From NCBI RefSeq assembly GCF_022878925.1, contig NZ_CP084629.1:372001-436000 (forward strand): 64,000 nucleotides of DNA, written 5' to 3'. The position numbers were made by a program, and so were the translations under genes. Positions 53,538 through 62,212 of this stretch are shown piece by piece. The stretch's first letter is position 1, and each line of letters opens with the position of its first letter. Below the pieces are notes generated by a model. The model was not told the origin of the DNA and searched no databases. It saw nothing but the letters and a program-made list of their open reading frames with translations. The DNA comes from Caballeronia sp. TF1N1. GTDB lineage: Bacteria > Pseudomonadota > Gammaproteobacteria > Burkholderiales > Burkholderiaceae.

Positions 53538-54191
53538 ATGATGAAAACGTTGGTCGCGCTTGCGGCGGGTATCGCCGCGCTTTCCGCCCCTCTCGCGCAC
53601 GCACGCGAAATCTATGGACAAGTCGGCACCGAAGGCGTGGGTATCGGCTATTCGGAACCGCTTGGCACGCGTGATAACGTGCGGGCCGAATTCAACGGCA
53701 TCGCCTTCTCGCACAACTTCAATGCGGGCGGGCTGCATTACGACGGCACCGCGCACATCTATCACGGCGGTCTTTATCTCGACTTCTTTCCCGCACCGAA
53801 CACGGTGGCCTTCCGCCTGACCGCTGGCGCGCTGATCGGCGGCGACAACGTGGACGCCGTCGCGACGAGCCCGACCGACACCTACACGTATCACGGCACG
53901 ACCTACAACGTGGCCGGCGAGCAGATCCACGCGAAGGCGCGATTCCCGACGGTGCGCCCGTATGTCGGCATCGGTTTCGGTCACACGCCGGTGGCGCAGA
54001 AAGGCTTCTCCGCGTTCTTCGATGCAGGCGTGGCTTTTGGCCGTCCGCATGTCGATTACGACGTGCCCGCCGAAGTCGTCGCGATCACTGGTCAGGCTTT
54101 CGTCGATCAGGAAAAGCAGGACTTGCAGGACAAGGCCGACAAGTTGCGCTTTTATCCGATCGTCAAGGTCGGCGTGACGTATCGCTTCTAA
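53538..54191 (+). CDS. Outer-membrane beta-barrel protein
   Basis: This 217-residue protein has a signal peptide (MMKTLVALAAGIAALSAPLAHA) and alternating hydrophobic beta strands ending in the aromatic YPIVKVGVTYRF, the usual outer-membrane barrel terminus. The pattern RPYVGIGFGH resembles OmpW-like or OmpA-like eight-stranded barrels. AAGGA lies before the ATG at 53538; the frame is open from 53487. Ligand or channel function is not known. Confidence 0.85.
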   Translation: MMKTLVALAAGIAALSAPLAHAREIYGQVGTEGVGIGYSEPLGTRDNVRAEFNGIAFSHNFNAGGLHYDGTAHIYHGGLYLDFFPAPNTVAFRLTAGALIGGDNVDAVATSPTDTYTYHGTTYNVAGEQIHAKARFPTVRPYVGIGFGHTPVAQKGFSAFFDAGVAFGRPHVDYDVPAEVVAITGQAFVDQEKQDLQDKADKLRFYPIVKVGVTYRF

Positions 54192-54203
54192 GCGGCTTTC
54201 GCT

Positions 54204-54605
54204 TCAGATCCACAAGTCGTTCGGCACCGTGCGCTCGTTTCGCGAGTCGCCGGTGTTGACGACGCCGCGCGGCTCGATCAGCATGATCTTCACTTCGCGC
54301 GCGGCATGGGGTTTGTGCTCGACGCCCTTCGGCACGATTCCCATCTCCCCTGCTCTCAGCACCATCTCGCCATCGCGAAAGTCGATGCGCAATTCGCCTT
54401 CCAGCACGATGAACGTCTCGTCGGTATCGGCGTGCGCGTGCCACAGAAACTCGCCTTCCAGACGCGCGACCTTGAACTGATAGTCGTTCATCTCGGCGAT
54501 CACGCGTTGCTGCCAGAAGCCGTCGATCAAACGCGCTTTTTTTAATGGATCGATGGCGGCGCGCTGGCCACGTGTAGCTTCGGCTGTCGCTGCGTGTGTT
54601 TGCAT
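54204..54605 (-). CDS. Cupin domain protein
   Basis: This 133-residue protein has one cupin fold: EFLWHAHADTDETFIVLEGELRIDFRDGEM with His and Glu metal ligands, and PKGVEHKPHAAREV. It is a small cupin_2 of unknown substrate. It converges with the outer-membrane barrel gene across 12 bases and is followed upstream by an AraC-type gene in the same direction. Confidence 0.87.
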   Translation of the reverse strand: MQTHAATAEATRGQRAAIDPLKKARLIDGFWQQRVIAEMNDYQFKVARLEGEFLWHAHADTDETFIVLEGELRIDFRDGEMVLRAGEMGIVPKGVEHKPHAAREVKIMLIEPRGVVNTGDSRNERTVPNDLWI

Positions 54606-54682
54606 GATGCGGCTCCCTGACGATGAATTCGTTCAAGGCTACCGCTGTCACACGTAAAGGGTCTTGAACGATCGTGCAAGCT

Positions 54683-55495
54683 CTAACGCGTACTAACGCA
54701 GGCCCGCCAACGCGCGGGCGGCATGCCGAAGGTGCGTGTGAATTGCCGCGTCATATGGCTCTGATCGGCGAAACCGGCGCTCGCGGCGACATCCGCCAAC
54801 GATGCGCCCGTGAGCACGAGACGGCGCGCGACATCAAGACGGCGCATTGTCAGATAGCGGTAAGGGCTCGTGCCGAAAAAGAGCCTGAAATCGCGCGACA
54901 AGCTGTAGCGGTCGCGTCCCGTCGCGCGTTCGAGTTCCTCCATCGTGACGATACGATCGCAATTGGCGTGCAGAAAGTCTTTCGCCAGCACGGCGCTTGC
55001 GTAGTCGCCCGTGTCGCGCGAGGTGGTCACGCCCGCTGCTTGTGCCAGCGCGAATGCCAGTTCGGCGAGCGCATCGTTTTGTGCGAGCGGTTCGCGCAGC
55101 GTCTGTGCGAGCAGCGCTTCGGTGGCGGCGCTGACGCGCGCATCCATCGTCGTTCCACCGGCGATGAACGGCAACGCGCGACCGCCGAGCGCGGCCTGGA
55201 TCATCGCGGGTTCGACATAAAGCATGCGATACCGAAAGCCATCACCGGTGCCGGCGTGGCCGTCATGTGCTTCGTCGGGATGAAGCACCATCGTCTGGCC
55301 GGGCAAGCTGTGACGCAATTCGCGCCGGTAATTGAAGCTCTGCACGCCCGTCATGGTGCGGCCGATGGCATAGGTGTCGTGCCGATGCCAGCCGTATGCC
55401 TTGCCGCCGAAAAAGGCTTCGATCCGTTCGATGCCCGCCGATGATTCGGCATGGCGGACCCAGTCGGAATTCTGTGGAGCGGTGCGTCGGTTCAT
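54683..55495 (-). CDS. AraC family transcriptional regulator
   Basis: This 270-residue regulator has an N-terminal cupin-like sensory part (KAYGWHRHDTYAIGRTMTGVQSFNYRRELRHSLPGQTMVLHPDEAHDG) and two C-terminal HTH motifs, the second reading ASLADVAASAGFADQSHMTRQFTRTFGMPPARWR. This is the LysE-linked or RhaS-like AraC architecture. It precedes the cupin gene by 77 bases on the same strand and may control it. Confidence 0.9.
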   Translation of the reverse strand: MNRRTAPQNSDWVRHAESSAGIERIEAFFGGKAYGWHRHDTYAIGRTMTGVQSFNYRRELRHSLPGQTMVLHPDEAHDGHAGTGDGFRYRMLYVEPAMIQAALGGRALPFIAGGTTMDARVSAATEALLAQTLREPLAQNDALAELAFALAQAAGVTTSRDTGDYASAVLAKDFLHANCDRIVTMEELERATGRDRYSLSRDFRLFFGTSPYRYLTMRRLDVARRLVLTGASLADVAASAGFADQSHMTRQFTRTFGMPPARWRACVSTR

Positions 55496-55583
55496 GGTTG
55501 CGGTATCGCAGAGACGATACGCAATGATATGCCCGAACGTGAAAAACGCCGCGCGAGACTGTTCGCGCGGCGCGTCGGCGCGA

Positions 55584-57695
55584 TCAGCCGCCCAGTGCCG
55601 GATCGCTCAGGCTGTCCTTGCCCGTTTCGACGTGGCCCGCACAACGGCGCAGAAAGGCGCTGTCCGTGTCCACCTTGACCTCGATGTCGTACCAGCCGTG
55701 CGCGCTGCGCAAGTCGAGATACAGCTGCGCGGTGTCGCCGCCTCGCACACGCTTGGTGATGGTCTTCGCGGCATCGTAGGCATTCACGATACTGAAGGTG
55801 CACGCGCCCGAGCCCTTGTTTTCCAGCCTCAATTGCAGGTTGCCGTTAGCGACGTCGTAGCCTTCCGCGACTTCCGGCGCGGCGTCATCGTGCGACCACC
55901 AGCCGCCATGTTGCGCCTTCGCCTTGCCCGCGACACGGCGCAAGAAACCGTTCGGCCCATGCACGACGAAGTCGAAGCTGCCATCCGCGTTTGCATCGAT
56001 ACGATCCGACAGGCGCTTGTGCGCTTCGACCGTGTAAGTGTGCGGAACAGCAGTACTGGCATTGCGATACAGCAAAAAGACCGCGCCTGCATCGCCCGTG
56101 TTGATGAAGTCGAACGACACCGCGCCCTTCGATGCATCCGGCTTCGAGCGCACGAACAATTCGTAAGGCAATGCACGCGACGGACGCACGCCGGGCTCTT
56201 GCACGGGCAGTCTCTGATCGACGGGCGGCAGCGGCACGTAATCCGGATGACGCGCCTTGTCGGGCGGAACGTAAGAGGTCGTGGCAGGCAGCGTCGGCAG
56301 CTTGCTGTTGGGATTACGGAAGTCGAACGCGGAGGTCAGATCGCCGCAAATCGCGCGACGCCACGGCGAGATATTCGGCTCGGCCAGTCCATGCGCGCGG
56401 CCGAAGCGCTTCTGAATGAAGCGGATCACCGACGTATGGTCGAACGTCTCCGAACACACCCAGCCACCTCTGGACCACGGCGAGACGACGAGCATCGGCA
56501 CGCGTGCGCCGAGGCCATACGGGCCGCTCGCATACTTCGCGCTGCCGGGGAAAATCTCGAGACTCGTATCGACAGTGGAAAGACCGTTCGCGTTCGATGA
56601 AGGCGGGAACGGCGGGACGATATGGTCGAAGAAACCATCGTTCTCGTCGTAGTTGATGAGCAGCGCCGTCTTGCTCCACACCTCCGGATTCGACGTCAGC
56701 ACTTGCAGCACTTGATCGATGTACCACGCACCATAGTTCGCGGGCCAATTCGGATGCTCGGAGAAGGCTTCGGGCGCGACGATCCACGAGACTTGCGGCA
56801 GCGAGCCGCTCTGCACGTCGTTTTTCAGAATGGAGAAATAGTCGTCACCCGCGGCGGCATTCGTGCCGCGCCGCGCCTTTTCATAGAGCGGATTGCCGGG
56901 CTGCGCGTTCTGATATTGCGTGAAGTAGAGAAGCGAGTTGTCGCCGTAGTTGCCGATATAGGCGTCGTCGGTCCAGCCCCACGAACCTTTCGAATCCAGT
57001 CCCGTGCCCTGATCCTGATAGACCTTCCACGAGATGCCCGCACGTTCCAACACTTCGGGAAACGTGGACCAGCCGTAGCCCGCTTCTGCGTTATCGACCA
57101 CCGGCCCGCCGCCCGTGCCGTCGTTGCCCACATAACCGGTCCACATGTAATAGCGATTCGGATCGGTGGATGTATTCGTCGAGCAGTGATACGCGTCGCA
57201 GATCGTGAAGGCGTCGGCGAGTTGATAGTGGAACGGGATGTCGTCGCGACGCAGATGCGCCATCGTCGTCGTGCCCTTGTATGGCACCCACTGATCGTAA
57301 AGACCGTTATGGAACGCGCCCTGTCCGCTTACCCAGTCATGCGGCAAGTCCTGCAGAAACTGCAAGCCGAGATTCGATGCGCCCGGATGAAACGGCAGTA
57401 CTTCGCCCGCACCCGCCGCGATAGGCTGGTGATAAACCGGCTTGCCGTTCGGCAGCGTGACGGCGGCTTTATCGCCGAATCCGCGCACGCCGCGCAAGGT
57501 TCCGAAGTAATGATCGAACGAGCGGTTCTCCTGCATCAACACGACGATATGCTCGATATCCTCGATCGAGCCATGTCGCTGATTCGCTGGAATGGCAAGC
57601 GCCTGGCGAATGCCGAGCGGCATTACGTTGAGCGCTGCCGCTGCGCCTGCGGCCTCCATCGCCGTGCGCAGAAATTCACGTCGGTTCTTCGTCAT
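55584..57695 (-). CDS. plcN: Phosphocholine-specific phospholipase C, Tat-exported
   Basis: This 703-residue enzyme cleaves phosphatidylcholine and related lipids to diacylglycerol and phosphocholine. A Tat signal (KNRREFLRTAMEAAG) opens it. The catalytic phosphoesterase part has IEHIVVLMQENRSFDHYFGTLRG and HCSTNTSTDPNRYYMW, with a C-terminal region of two beta domains (about residues 490-700) typical of the PlcN/PlcH family. It follows a small lipoprotein gene by 27 bases in the same direction. Symbol given by family, not by a confirmed substrate. Confidence 0.88.
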   Translation of the reverse strand: MTKNRREFLRTAMEAAGAAAALNVMPLGIRQALAIPANQRHGSIEDIEHIVVLMQENRSFDHYFGTLRGVRGFGDKAAVTLPNGKPVYHQPIAAGAGEVLPFHPGASNLGLQFLQDLPHDWVSGQGAFHNGLYDQWVPYKGTTTMAHLRRDDIPFHYQLADAFTICDAYHCSTNTSTDPNRYYMWTGYVGNDGTGGGPVVDNAEAGYGWSTFPEVLERAGISWKVYQDQGTGLDSKGSWGWTDDAYIGNYGDNSLLYFTQYQNAQPGNPLYEKARRGTNAAAGDDYFSILKNDVQSGSLPQVSWIVAPEAFSEHPNWPANYGAWYIDQVLQVLTSNPEVWSKTALLINYDENDGFFDHIVPPFPPSSNANGLSTVDTSLEIFPGSAKYASGPYGLGARVPMLVVSPWSRGGWVCSETFDHTSVIRFIQKRFGRAHGLAEPNISPWRRAICGDLTSAFDFRNPNSKLPTLPATTSYVPPDKARHPDYVPLPPVDQRLPVQEPGVRPSRALPYELFVRSKPDASKGAVSFDFINTGDAGAVFLLYRNASTAVPHTYTVEAHKRLSDRIDANADGSFDFVVHGPNGFLRRVAGKAKAQHGGWWSHDDAAPEVAEGYDVANGNLQLRLENKGSGACTFSIVNAYDAAKTITKRVRGGDTAQLYLDLRSAHGWYDIEVKVDTDSAFLRRCAGHVETGKDSLSDPALGG

Positions 57696-57722
57696 TTGAG
57701 TAGTGGGGAAGTAGAAGGGATG

Positions 57723-58007
57723 CTAGTCGACCGTATGGATCACCGGGGTTGCGAGCGCTTCCGATGAAGCCCGCGCGATACCTCTTTGCTCGGCTTGCAC
57801 CGGAGCACCGGACGTGGCTTGTTTCGCCCAGTCCTCGAGATCGCTCGTTGCGTTTGTCGTGGGCGCTTCGCTGCTGGCTGCTGAGACGGATGCCGGCGGC
57901 TTGATGTCGGTCGAGTTCGAATCGCCGCAGGCACTCAGGCCAACGATTGCGCAGGCGCAAATAGCGAAGCGCGCCACGCTGAAGTAGCGACGTGATGAAG
58001 TCGACAT
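57723..58007 (-). CDS. Small lipoprotein upstream of phospholipase C
   Basis: This 94-residue protein has a signal peptide with lipobox (IVGLSACGDSN), then a Ser/Thr/Ala-rich linker and the helix DLEDWAKQATSGAPVQAEQRG. It lies 27 bases before the phospholipase C gene in the same operon. It could be a chaperone or anchor for the enzyme, but no family is recognised, and its short length leaves some doubt that it is functional. Confidence 0.6.
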   Translation of the reverse strand: MSTSSRRYFSVARFAICACAIVGLSACGDSNSTDIKPPASVSAASSEAPTTNATSDLEDWAKQATSGAPVQAEQRGIARASSEALATPVIHTVD

Positions 58008-58750
58008 GATCTGGCTCCCGCAAAGCGCGTGAAGGTCTCACAGCGCCGGGAAGCTTATCGGTCGCTTATGTAAGCAATATGACGATTCTTTCCCGCATCA
58101 TTCAATCTCAAATGTAACGAGGTCGATACATCTCGGCCATTTGGTAAATTGATTAGTTCCCCGATTTATTAATTACCGGATTAGAAATGTTCCCACTGAT
58201 GATATGACCAAGCAAAAATGGCTGGTCGGTGACGGAATAATGCGTAAAAAATGTGACATCGGTTTACATCGAGTTCTGGAGGCAGTACTCTTTCGACCGC
58301 TGCAGGAGTTTCGGCAAGCCTTGCCGAAGCAGCGGAAAAATCGGTAAATCTTCAACAGCAACATTGCTGTTTTGCAGTGCGGTACACGGGCGGGCTGCCA
58401 TGACTGGCGGACTTCGCGCGTATCTCCTCGACCGTCTTGCACGACCTTCGACGAGCCTTTGAAGACATGCGCTTCACAGGCTGTCATCCGTCGGGCAGCG
58501 GCAGGCATGAGCCGCATCAGCACATACGTATTGCCGCCGCGGTTGCCCGCCAACGTTTATCCGTCTGGCGCAGGTCAGCCCCTTTTCAACTGCAGAAACG
58601 AATCGTTCGTTCTGCTAACGACCGTTCGCATCCCGTAGTAATGGGACATGTGGTTGGCGGTCGTCGAGGCATCCATACTGCCGCATGCAGCATCGGCAAG
58701 CGCCTTTTCGCGCATGGACGTCCATACTTTCATTAGTACGCCGAAATCTT
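58008..58750. other. Long AT-richer intergenic region before the glycosidase gene
   Basis: These 743 bases have no supported gene; the open frames (58173-58553, 58372-58638 and others) lack ribosome sites and domain features. Base composition is AT-richer between about 58060 and 58260. A strong nested inverted repeat lies at 58297-58335. It presumably contains the divergent promoters of the phospholipase and glycosidase genes. Confidence 0.5.
58297..58335. other. Nested inverted repeat / structured element
   Basis: CCGCTGC (58297-58303) pairs with GCAGCGG (58329-58335), and inside it TTCGGCAA (58310-58317) pairs with TTGCCGAA (58321-58328) with a 3-base loop; a 6-base AGGAGT bulge sits on one side. 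It is followed by AAAAA, so as a plus-strand RNA it is not an intrinsic terminator. The AGGAGT inside the bulge would be the most exposed part of the RNA. Confidence 0.5.
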
Positions 58751-59842
58751 ATGAAGAAACTTACATCGCTTCCGGTTTTTCCTTACTTCGCCACGCCTAA
58801 GGCCACGGTTATCGCTGCAGCCGTCGCGACGAGCCTGTTGCTCGCGGCATGCGGCGGCAGCAGCGACAGCGCGGTGGATGCCGCCACGGGCAAGAGCGCG
58901 TCCGAGCTCAAAGCCACGTCGAAAGCCGCGAACAATGGCTCTATTTTCTACGGCATGAACGGCCACAACAACGGCGGCGGCGCCTACGACGCATCCAGCC
59001 CCCAGCAACAGTTGTCGCAATTGCAGGATTTGGGCGCGAAGATTTATCGCAACGAGGTGTACAACCAGGCATCCGCGACGAAGCTCGCCGGCATTGCAAA
59101 GACGATGGCCGACGGCGGCGTGACGGTGTATCCCGTGATGATGATGGGTATCGACTTCAACAGCGAAGACGACGCCTACAACGCCGCGTTCACGCTCGGC
59201 CAGCAAACGGCCAACGCGTATCACTACCCGTACTACGAGATCTCCAACGAACTCGAAGCCAATACGCTGAATGGCAACGTCGACGGCGTTTTCTGGCAGC
59301 AGTACAACAACCACCAGTATCAGGTTGCACGCGGTGTCATTCGCGGCCTGATTGCGGGCGTGCGCTCGGTGGATAGCGGCGGACAGATCGTGCTTGGCGG
59401 AACGTGGCTGCACTACTCGTTCTACCAGATGCTTGCGGACGGCTCGCAGCCTGACGGCACATGGGGCCATCCGACAGTCAGCTGGGACATCACCGCATGG
59501 CACTGGTATTCGAACGAAGGCGACATCACGAACGCATGCGGCGGCACGGGCTGTCACGATGTGCTCGCCGTGCTTCACAACATGGGCAAACCGATCTGGA
59601 TCAACGAGTTTGGCGTGCGTCCGAACTATGGCTCGGATCAGCAGATCGCGTCGTATCTGACGGGCAACGACATGATGGCGCAGTTCGTAAGCGTAGCGTC
59701 GAAGTACAACATCCAGTCTATCCAGGCGTACGAGCTATACGACGACAGCGAAGGCAACTACGGCATGCTGCAAGCGGACGGCAAGACGCAGAAGGACGCG
59801 TACTGGGCCTACCGGAGCTTCGTGCAGAGCAACCCGAGGTGA
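58751..59842 (+). CDS. Lipoprotein glycoside hydrolase, GH-A clan-like TIM barrel
   Basis: The start at 58751 (MKKLTSLPVFPYFATPK) leads a 363-residue protein with a lipobox LLLAACGGS. The body begins FYGMNGHNNGGGAYD and has the retaining glycosidase clan A pattern: Asn166-Glu167 (EISNELEAN) as acid/base and Glu286 (IWINEFGVR) as nucleophile, with DITAWHWYSN between. This resembles GH5/GH39-like enzymes, but the exact family is unclear. It stands alone on the plus strand beyond a long regulatory gap. Confidence 0.78.
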   Translation: MKKLTSLPVFPYFATPKATVIAAAVATSLLLAACGGSSDSAVDAATGKSASELKATSKAANNGSIFYGMNGHNNGGGAYDASSPQQQLSQLQDLGAKIYRNEVYNQASATKLAGIAKTMADGGVTVYPVMMMGIDFNSEDDAYNAAFTLGQQTANAYHYPYYEISNELEANTLNGNVDGVFWQQYNNHQYQVARGVIRGLIAGVRSVDSGGQIVLGGTWLHYSFYQMLADGSQPDGTWGHPTVSWDITAWHWYSNEGDITNACGGTGCHDVLAVLHNMGKPIWINEFGVRPNYGSDQQIASYLTGNDMMAQFVSVASKYNIQSIQAYELYDDSEGNYGMLQADGKTQKDAYWAYRSFVQSNPR

Positions 59843-59870
59843 TGCAGAGAGCGGGCGGACCGCGCCGGCT

Positions 59871-60305
59871 TCAGAAGTCGGCCGGTCTGTCCGCGCCGAA
59901 ACCCTTGTTCGCCCACGGCGGTGCACGGCCCACGCTGCCGTTGATACCGGCGGCGCGTGCAAGGATCGCCTTGGTGCCGGGCGTAACCGGCATGGTGTGC
60001 AGCAGGGGGATGTTGACCCAGCGCACCTCGTCGACGCCCTGCCCCGGATTCGTGAACAGCCGAGCATCCGCTGGAATGGCGACGCGAAAAACATGATGCA
60101 GATGCTGCGCGGATACGTGCTGCCACATAAAGGCCGCCGCGCTCGCCTCGGCGCCGGTTCCCTCGTGCAGTTCGCGGATCGCCGCGGCCATCACCAACTC
60201 GTTATGCCTTACTTCACCGCCCGGCAGATACCACGGGCCACCGCGTTGCCTGACGAGCAACACCGCGTCATGGCGAACCACCAGCACAGTTGCGCGAACC
60301 CTCAT
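59871..60305 (-). CDS. Nudix domain protein with altered Nudix box
   Basis: This 144-residue protein begins MRVRATVLVVRHDAVLLVRQRGGPWYLPGGEV and has a Nudix helix GEVRHNELVMAAAIRELHEGTGA. The consensus is GX5EX7REUXEEXGU; here the second of the two adjacent Glu residues is Gly. The other metal-binding Glu residues are kept. A tail after residue 110 has no known feature. It probably still folds as a Nudix protein, but its hydrolase activity is in doubt. Confidence 0.8.
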   Translation of the reverse strand: MRVRATVLVVRHDAVLLVRQRGGPWYLPGGEVRHNELVMAAAIRELHEGTGAEASAAAFMWQHVSAQHLHHVFRVAIPADARLFTNPGQGVDEVRWVNIPLLHTMPVTPGTKAILARAAGINGSVGRAPPWANKGFGADRPADF

Positions 60306-60595
60306 TGTCCCCGTCTCCCAGTCGTGATTTGCATGCTTGCTTTGGCCGCGCTCGTCTGAGAATGATTCCAGATTCGGCGGGCATCGTTTCTTTTAACGCA
60401 GAACGTGCATGCGATGCAATCCGTGACGCCGCTATGGCCGTCATATTGACCGAAAGTAACTTGATATGAGGCGTATTTGCCGGGTCTTGCGGCTTGTTAT
60501 GCAAACACGGCGGACGGAACGTTGCATCGCTGTTTGAAGCACGCGCCACTTGCGCCATAATGCGCGCACCCTCACGAGCCGCCACCGCAGAGACC

Positions 60596-61048
60596 ATGAT
60601 GTTCAAGCCGATCCTGCTCGTCGAGGACAACCCGAACGATCTCGAACTCACGCTGCTTGCGCCTGCAAAGACGCATCTCGCCAACGACATTGTGGTGGCG
60701 CGTGACGGCCAGGAAGGCCTCGACTATCTTCTTGGCAATGGCGAGTGGCGCGAACGCGTGCCGGGCAATCCCGCCGTCATCCTGCTCGATCTGAAGCTGC
60801 CGAAAATCGACGGACTCGAATTGCTGCAGTTGATCCGCGCGAACGCGTCGCTGAAAACCATTCCCGTCGTCATGCTGACTTCGTCGCGCGAAGAACGCGA
60901 TCTCATCCGCAGCTATGAACTCGGCGTGAACGCCTACGTCGTGAAGCCGGTCGAGCTTGCCGAGTTCTTCCGCGCGATCAGCGATCTGGGGATGTTCTGG
61001 GCCGTGCTCAACGAGACGCCGCCCGGTTCTCCCCGCCGCGAACCATAA
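60596..61048 (+). CDS. Single-domain response regulator (Rcp1-like)
   Basis: This 150-residue protein is a lone receiver domain: LLVEDNPNDLELTLLA acidic pocket, phosphoacceptor Asp65 (ILLDLKLPKIDG), Thr in MLTSS, and Lys in VVKPV. Extra length in the beta4-alpha5 part (DLGMFWAVLNE) is typical of regulators paired with bacteriophytochrome-type kinases, but no kinase is nearby. The start at 60596 (MMFKP) is preferred over the upstream open frame. Confidence 0.9.
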   Translation: MMFKPILLVEDNPNDLELTLLAPAKTHLANDIVVARDGQEGLDYLLGNGEWRERVPGNPAVILLDLKLPKIDGLELLQLIRANASLKTIPVVMLTSSREERDLIRSYELGVNAYVVKPVELAEFFRAISDLGMFWAVLNETPPGSPRREP

Positions 61049-61051
61049 GGC

Positions 61052-61324
61052 TCAACCTCCGCCGTTCGACGCGCTGCTGTCTTTCACCGTCGATCCGAAC
61101 CGATCTGGAATCTCTTTTTCGAAGGTTTTGAGGTAGCGCGCACGGGCGGCGCTCGCCTCGACACCGAGCATCGGTTCATATGGTGCCGACGCGCTTCCCT
61201 GCGCCTGCATGGCAAACCACGCGCTGGCGGCATCGCCGATTCTCGCTTCTTGCTCTTCCGAAAAGACAGCGCCCGCGTTCGTTACCAGCGCAGCGCCAAT
61301 CAAGCTGAATATAAGCCGTTTCAT
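61052..61324 (-). CDS. DUF3613 family exported protein
   Basis: This 90-residue protein has a signal peptide (MKRLIFSLIGAALVTNAGA) and the DUF3613 pattern QEARIGDAASAWFAMQAQGSASAPYEPMLGVEASAARARYLKTFEKEIPDRFGSTV. DUF3613 genes usually sit at the end of Tad/Flp pilus loci in Burkholderia. Here it lies near a lone flp gene. The start at 61324 is chosen as the signal peptide start; the frame is open to 61375. Confidence 0.82.
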   Translation of the reverse strand: MKRLIFSLIGAALVTNAGAVFSEEQEARIGDAASAWFAMQAQGSASAPYEPMLGVEASAARARYLKTFEKEIPDRFGSTVKDSSASNGGG

Positions 61325-61783
61325 TTTTTGAATATCCGCGTTAAACAGAAGATCCGGACGCACGTGCCAAATCAACGCGCGCCGATATATCTTTTATCGG
61401 CTGATTCGGGCCAAAAGAAAGGATTTACAACGAGACAAGTCTTTAAAAACGGCTAATCGGTAAAAACGAAGTAAGCGTTAACCATGCGGTCCAAAAATTT
61501 CCACAAAAAACCTAATGTCCTCAACTTGACGGCCGTAATCAAAAATATGAAGTCAGGTTGCGATTCCGCCAGCAGCATGCCGAACTCGATAACCGTTACT
61601 TCTAGTCGTCCGACATAACGGGCGAGAGTAATACCAGAGCCTTAGAGAGGCCTGGGCATTAGACGAAGCGTCTGCGCACACACAAACTTCGGATCCGTCA
61701 ACTGAGAGAGGCGGCTACCGATGCAGACGAAGACTCCCGTGCACCGGGCAGAAGACAGCAAAACGTAGAACCCGAGGATCATC
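61325..61783. other. Intergenic promoter region of flp
   Basis: These 459 bases have no gene and are AT-richer than their neighbours (61380-61560). They probably hold the promoter of the divergent DUF3613 and flp genes. No clear terminator or ribosome-controlled element was found. Confidence 0.5.
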
Positions 61784-61957
61784 ATGACGCACTTCTTCAA
61801 GCGCTATCTCAAGGATACGCGCGGCATTACCGCCATCGAATACGGCTTGATCGCCGGCGTACTTGCGCTTGGCATCATGACCGCTGTCGGCGGCCTTGCC
61901 GGTCAACTCGAGACCACTTTCAACAGCATCACGGCCAAGCTAGCGACCGTCCATTAA
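61784..61957 (+). CDS. flp: Flp/Fap family type IVb pilin
   Basis: This 57-residue protein has a hydrophilic leader with the Flp pattern FFKRYLKDTRGITAIEYGLIAGVLALGI, in which cleavage falls after the Gly and the mature Glu is at the conserved fifth position (ITAIEY). A Phe/Tyr-rich hydrophobic helix follows. GAGGATCATC lies before the ATG. No prepilin peptidase, ATPase or secretin genes of a Tad locus are in the window, so it is an orphan pilin here. Confidence 0.92.
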   Translation: MTHFFKRYLKDTRGITAIEYGLIAGVLALGIMTAVGGLAGQLETTFNSITAKLATVH

Positions 61958-62212
61958 GTCCGGACGTCGTACTCCCGCCATTTCCGTCGGGAAGCGCCTT
62001 GCCGTCGATGAACCGCGATCACGAGTCGCGGTGGTCCGTGCACGCCTGTAGCCATTCCGCAGGCCGGCGCGCGTTTATTTACGCGCAATCGAATCTCCGA
62101 TTTCATCCGCGCGCAAATGACGTGCTTTTAAAAAGCGGCATTCAAACCGGTATTTGCTCGATGCAATTACCACGGATAGCCGTCGAATCAAAAATATATA
62201 TCTGAGAGAAAA

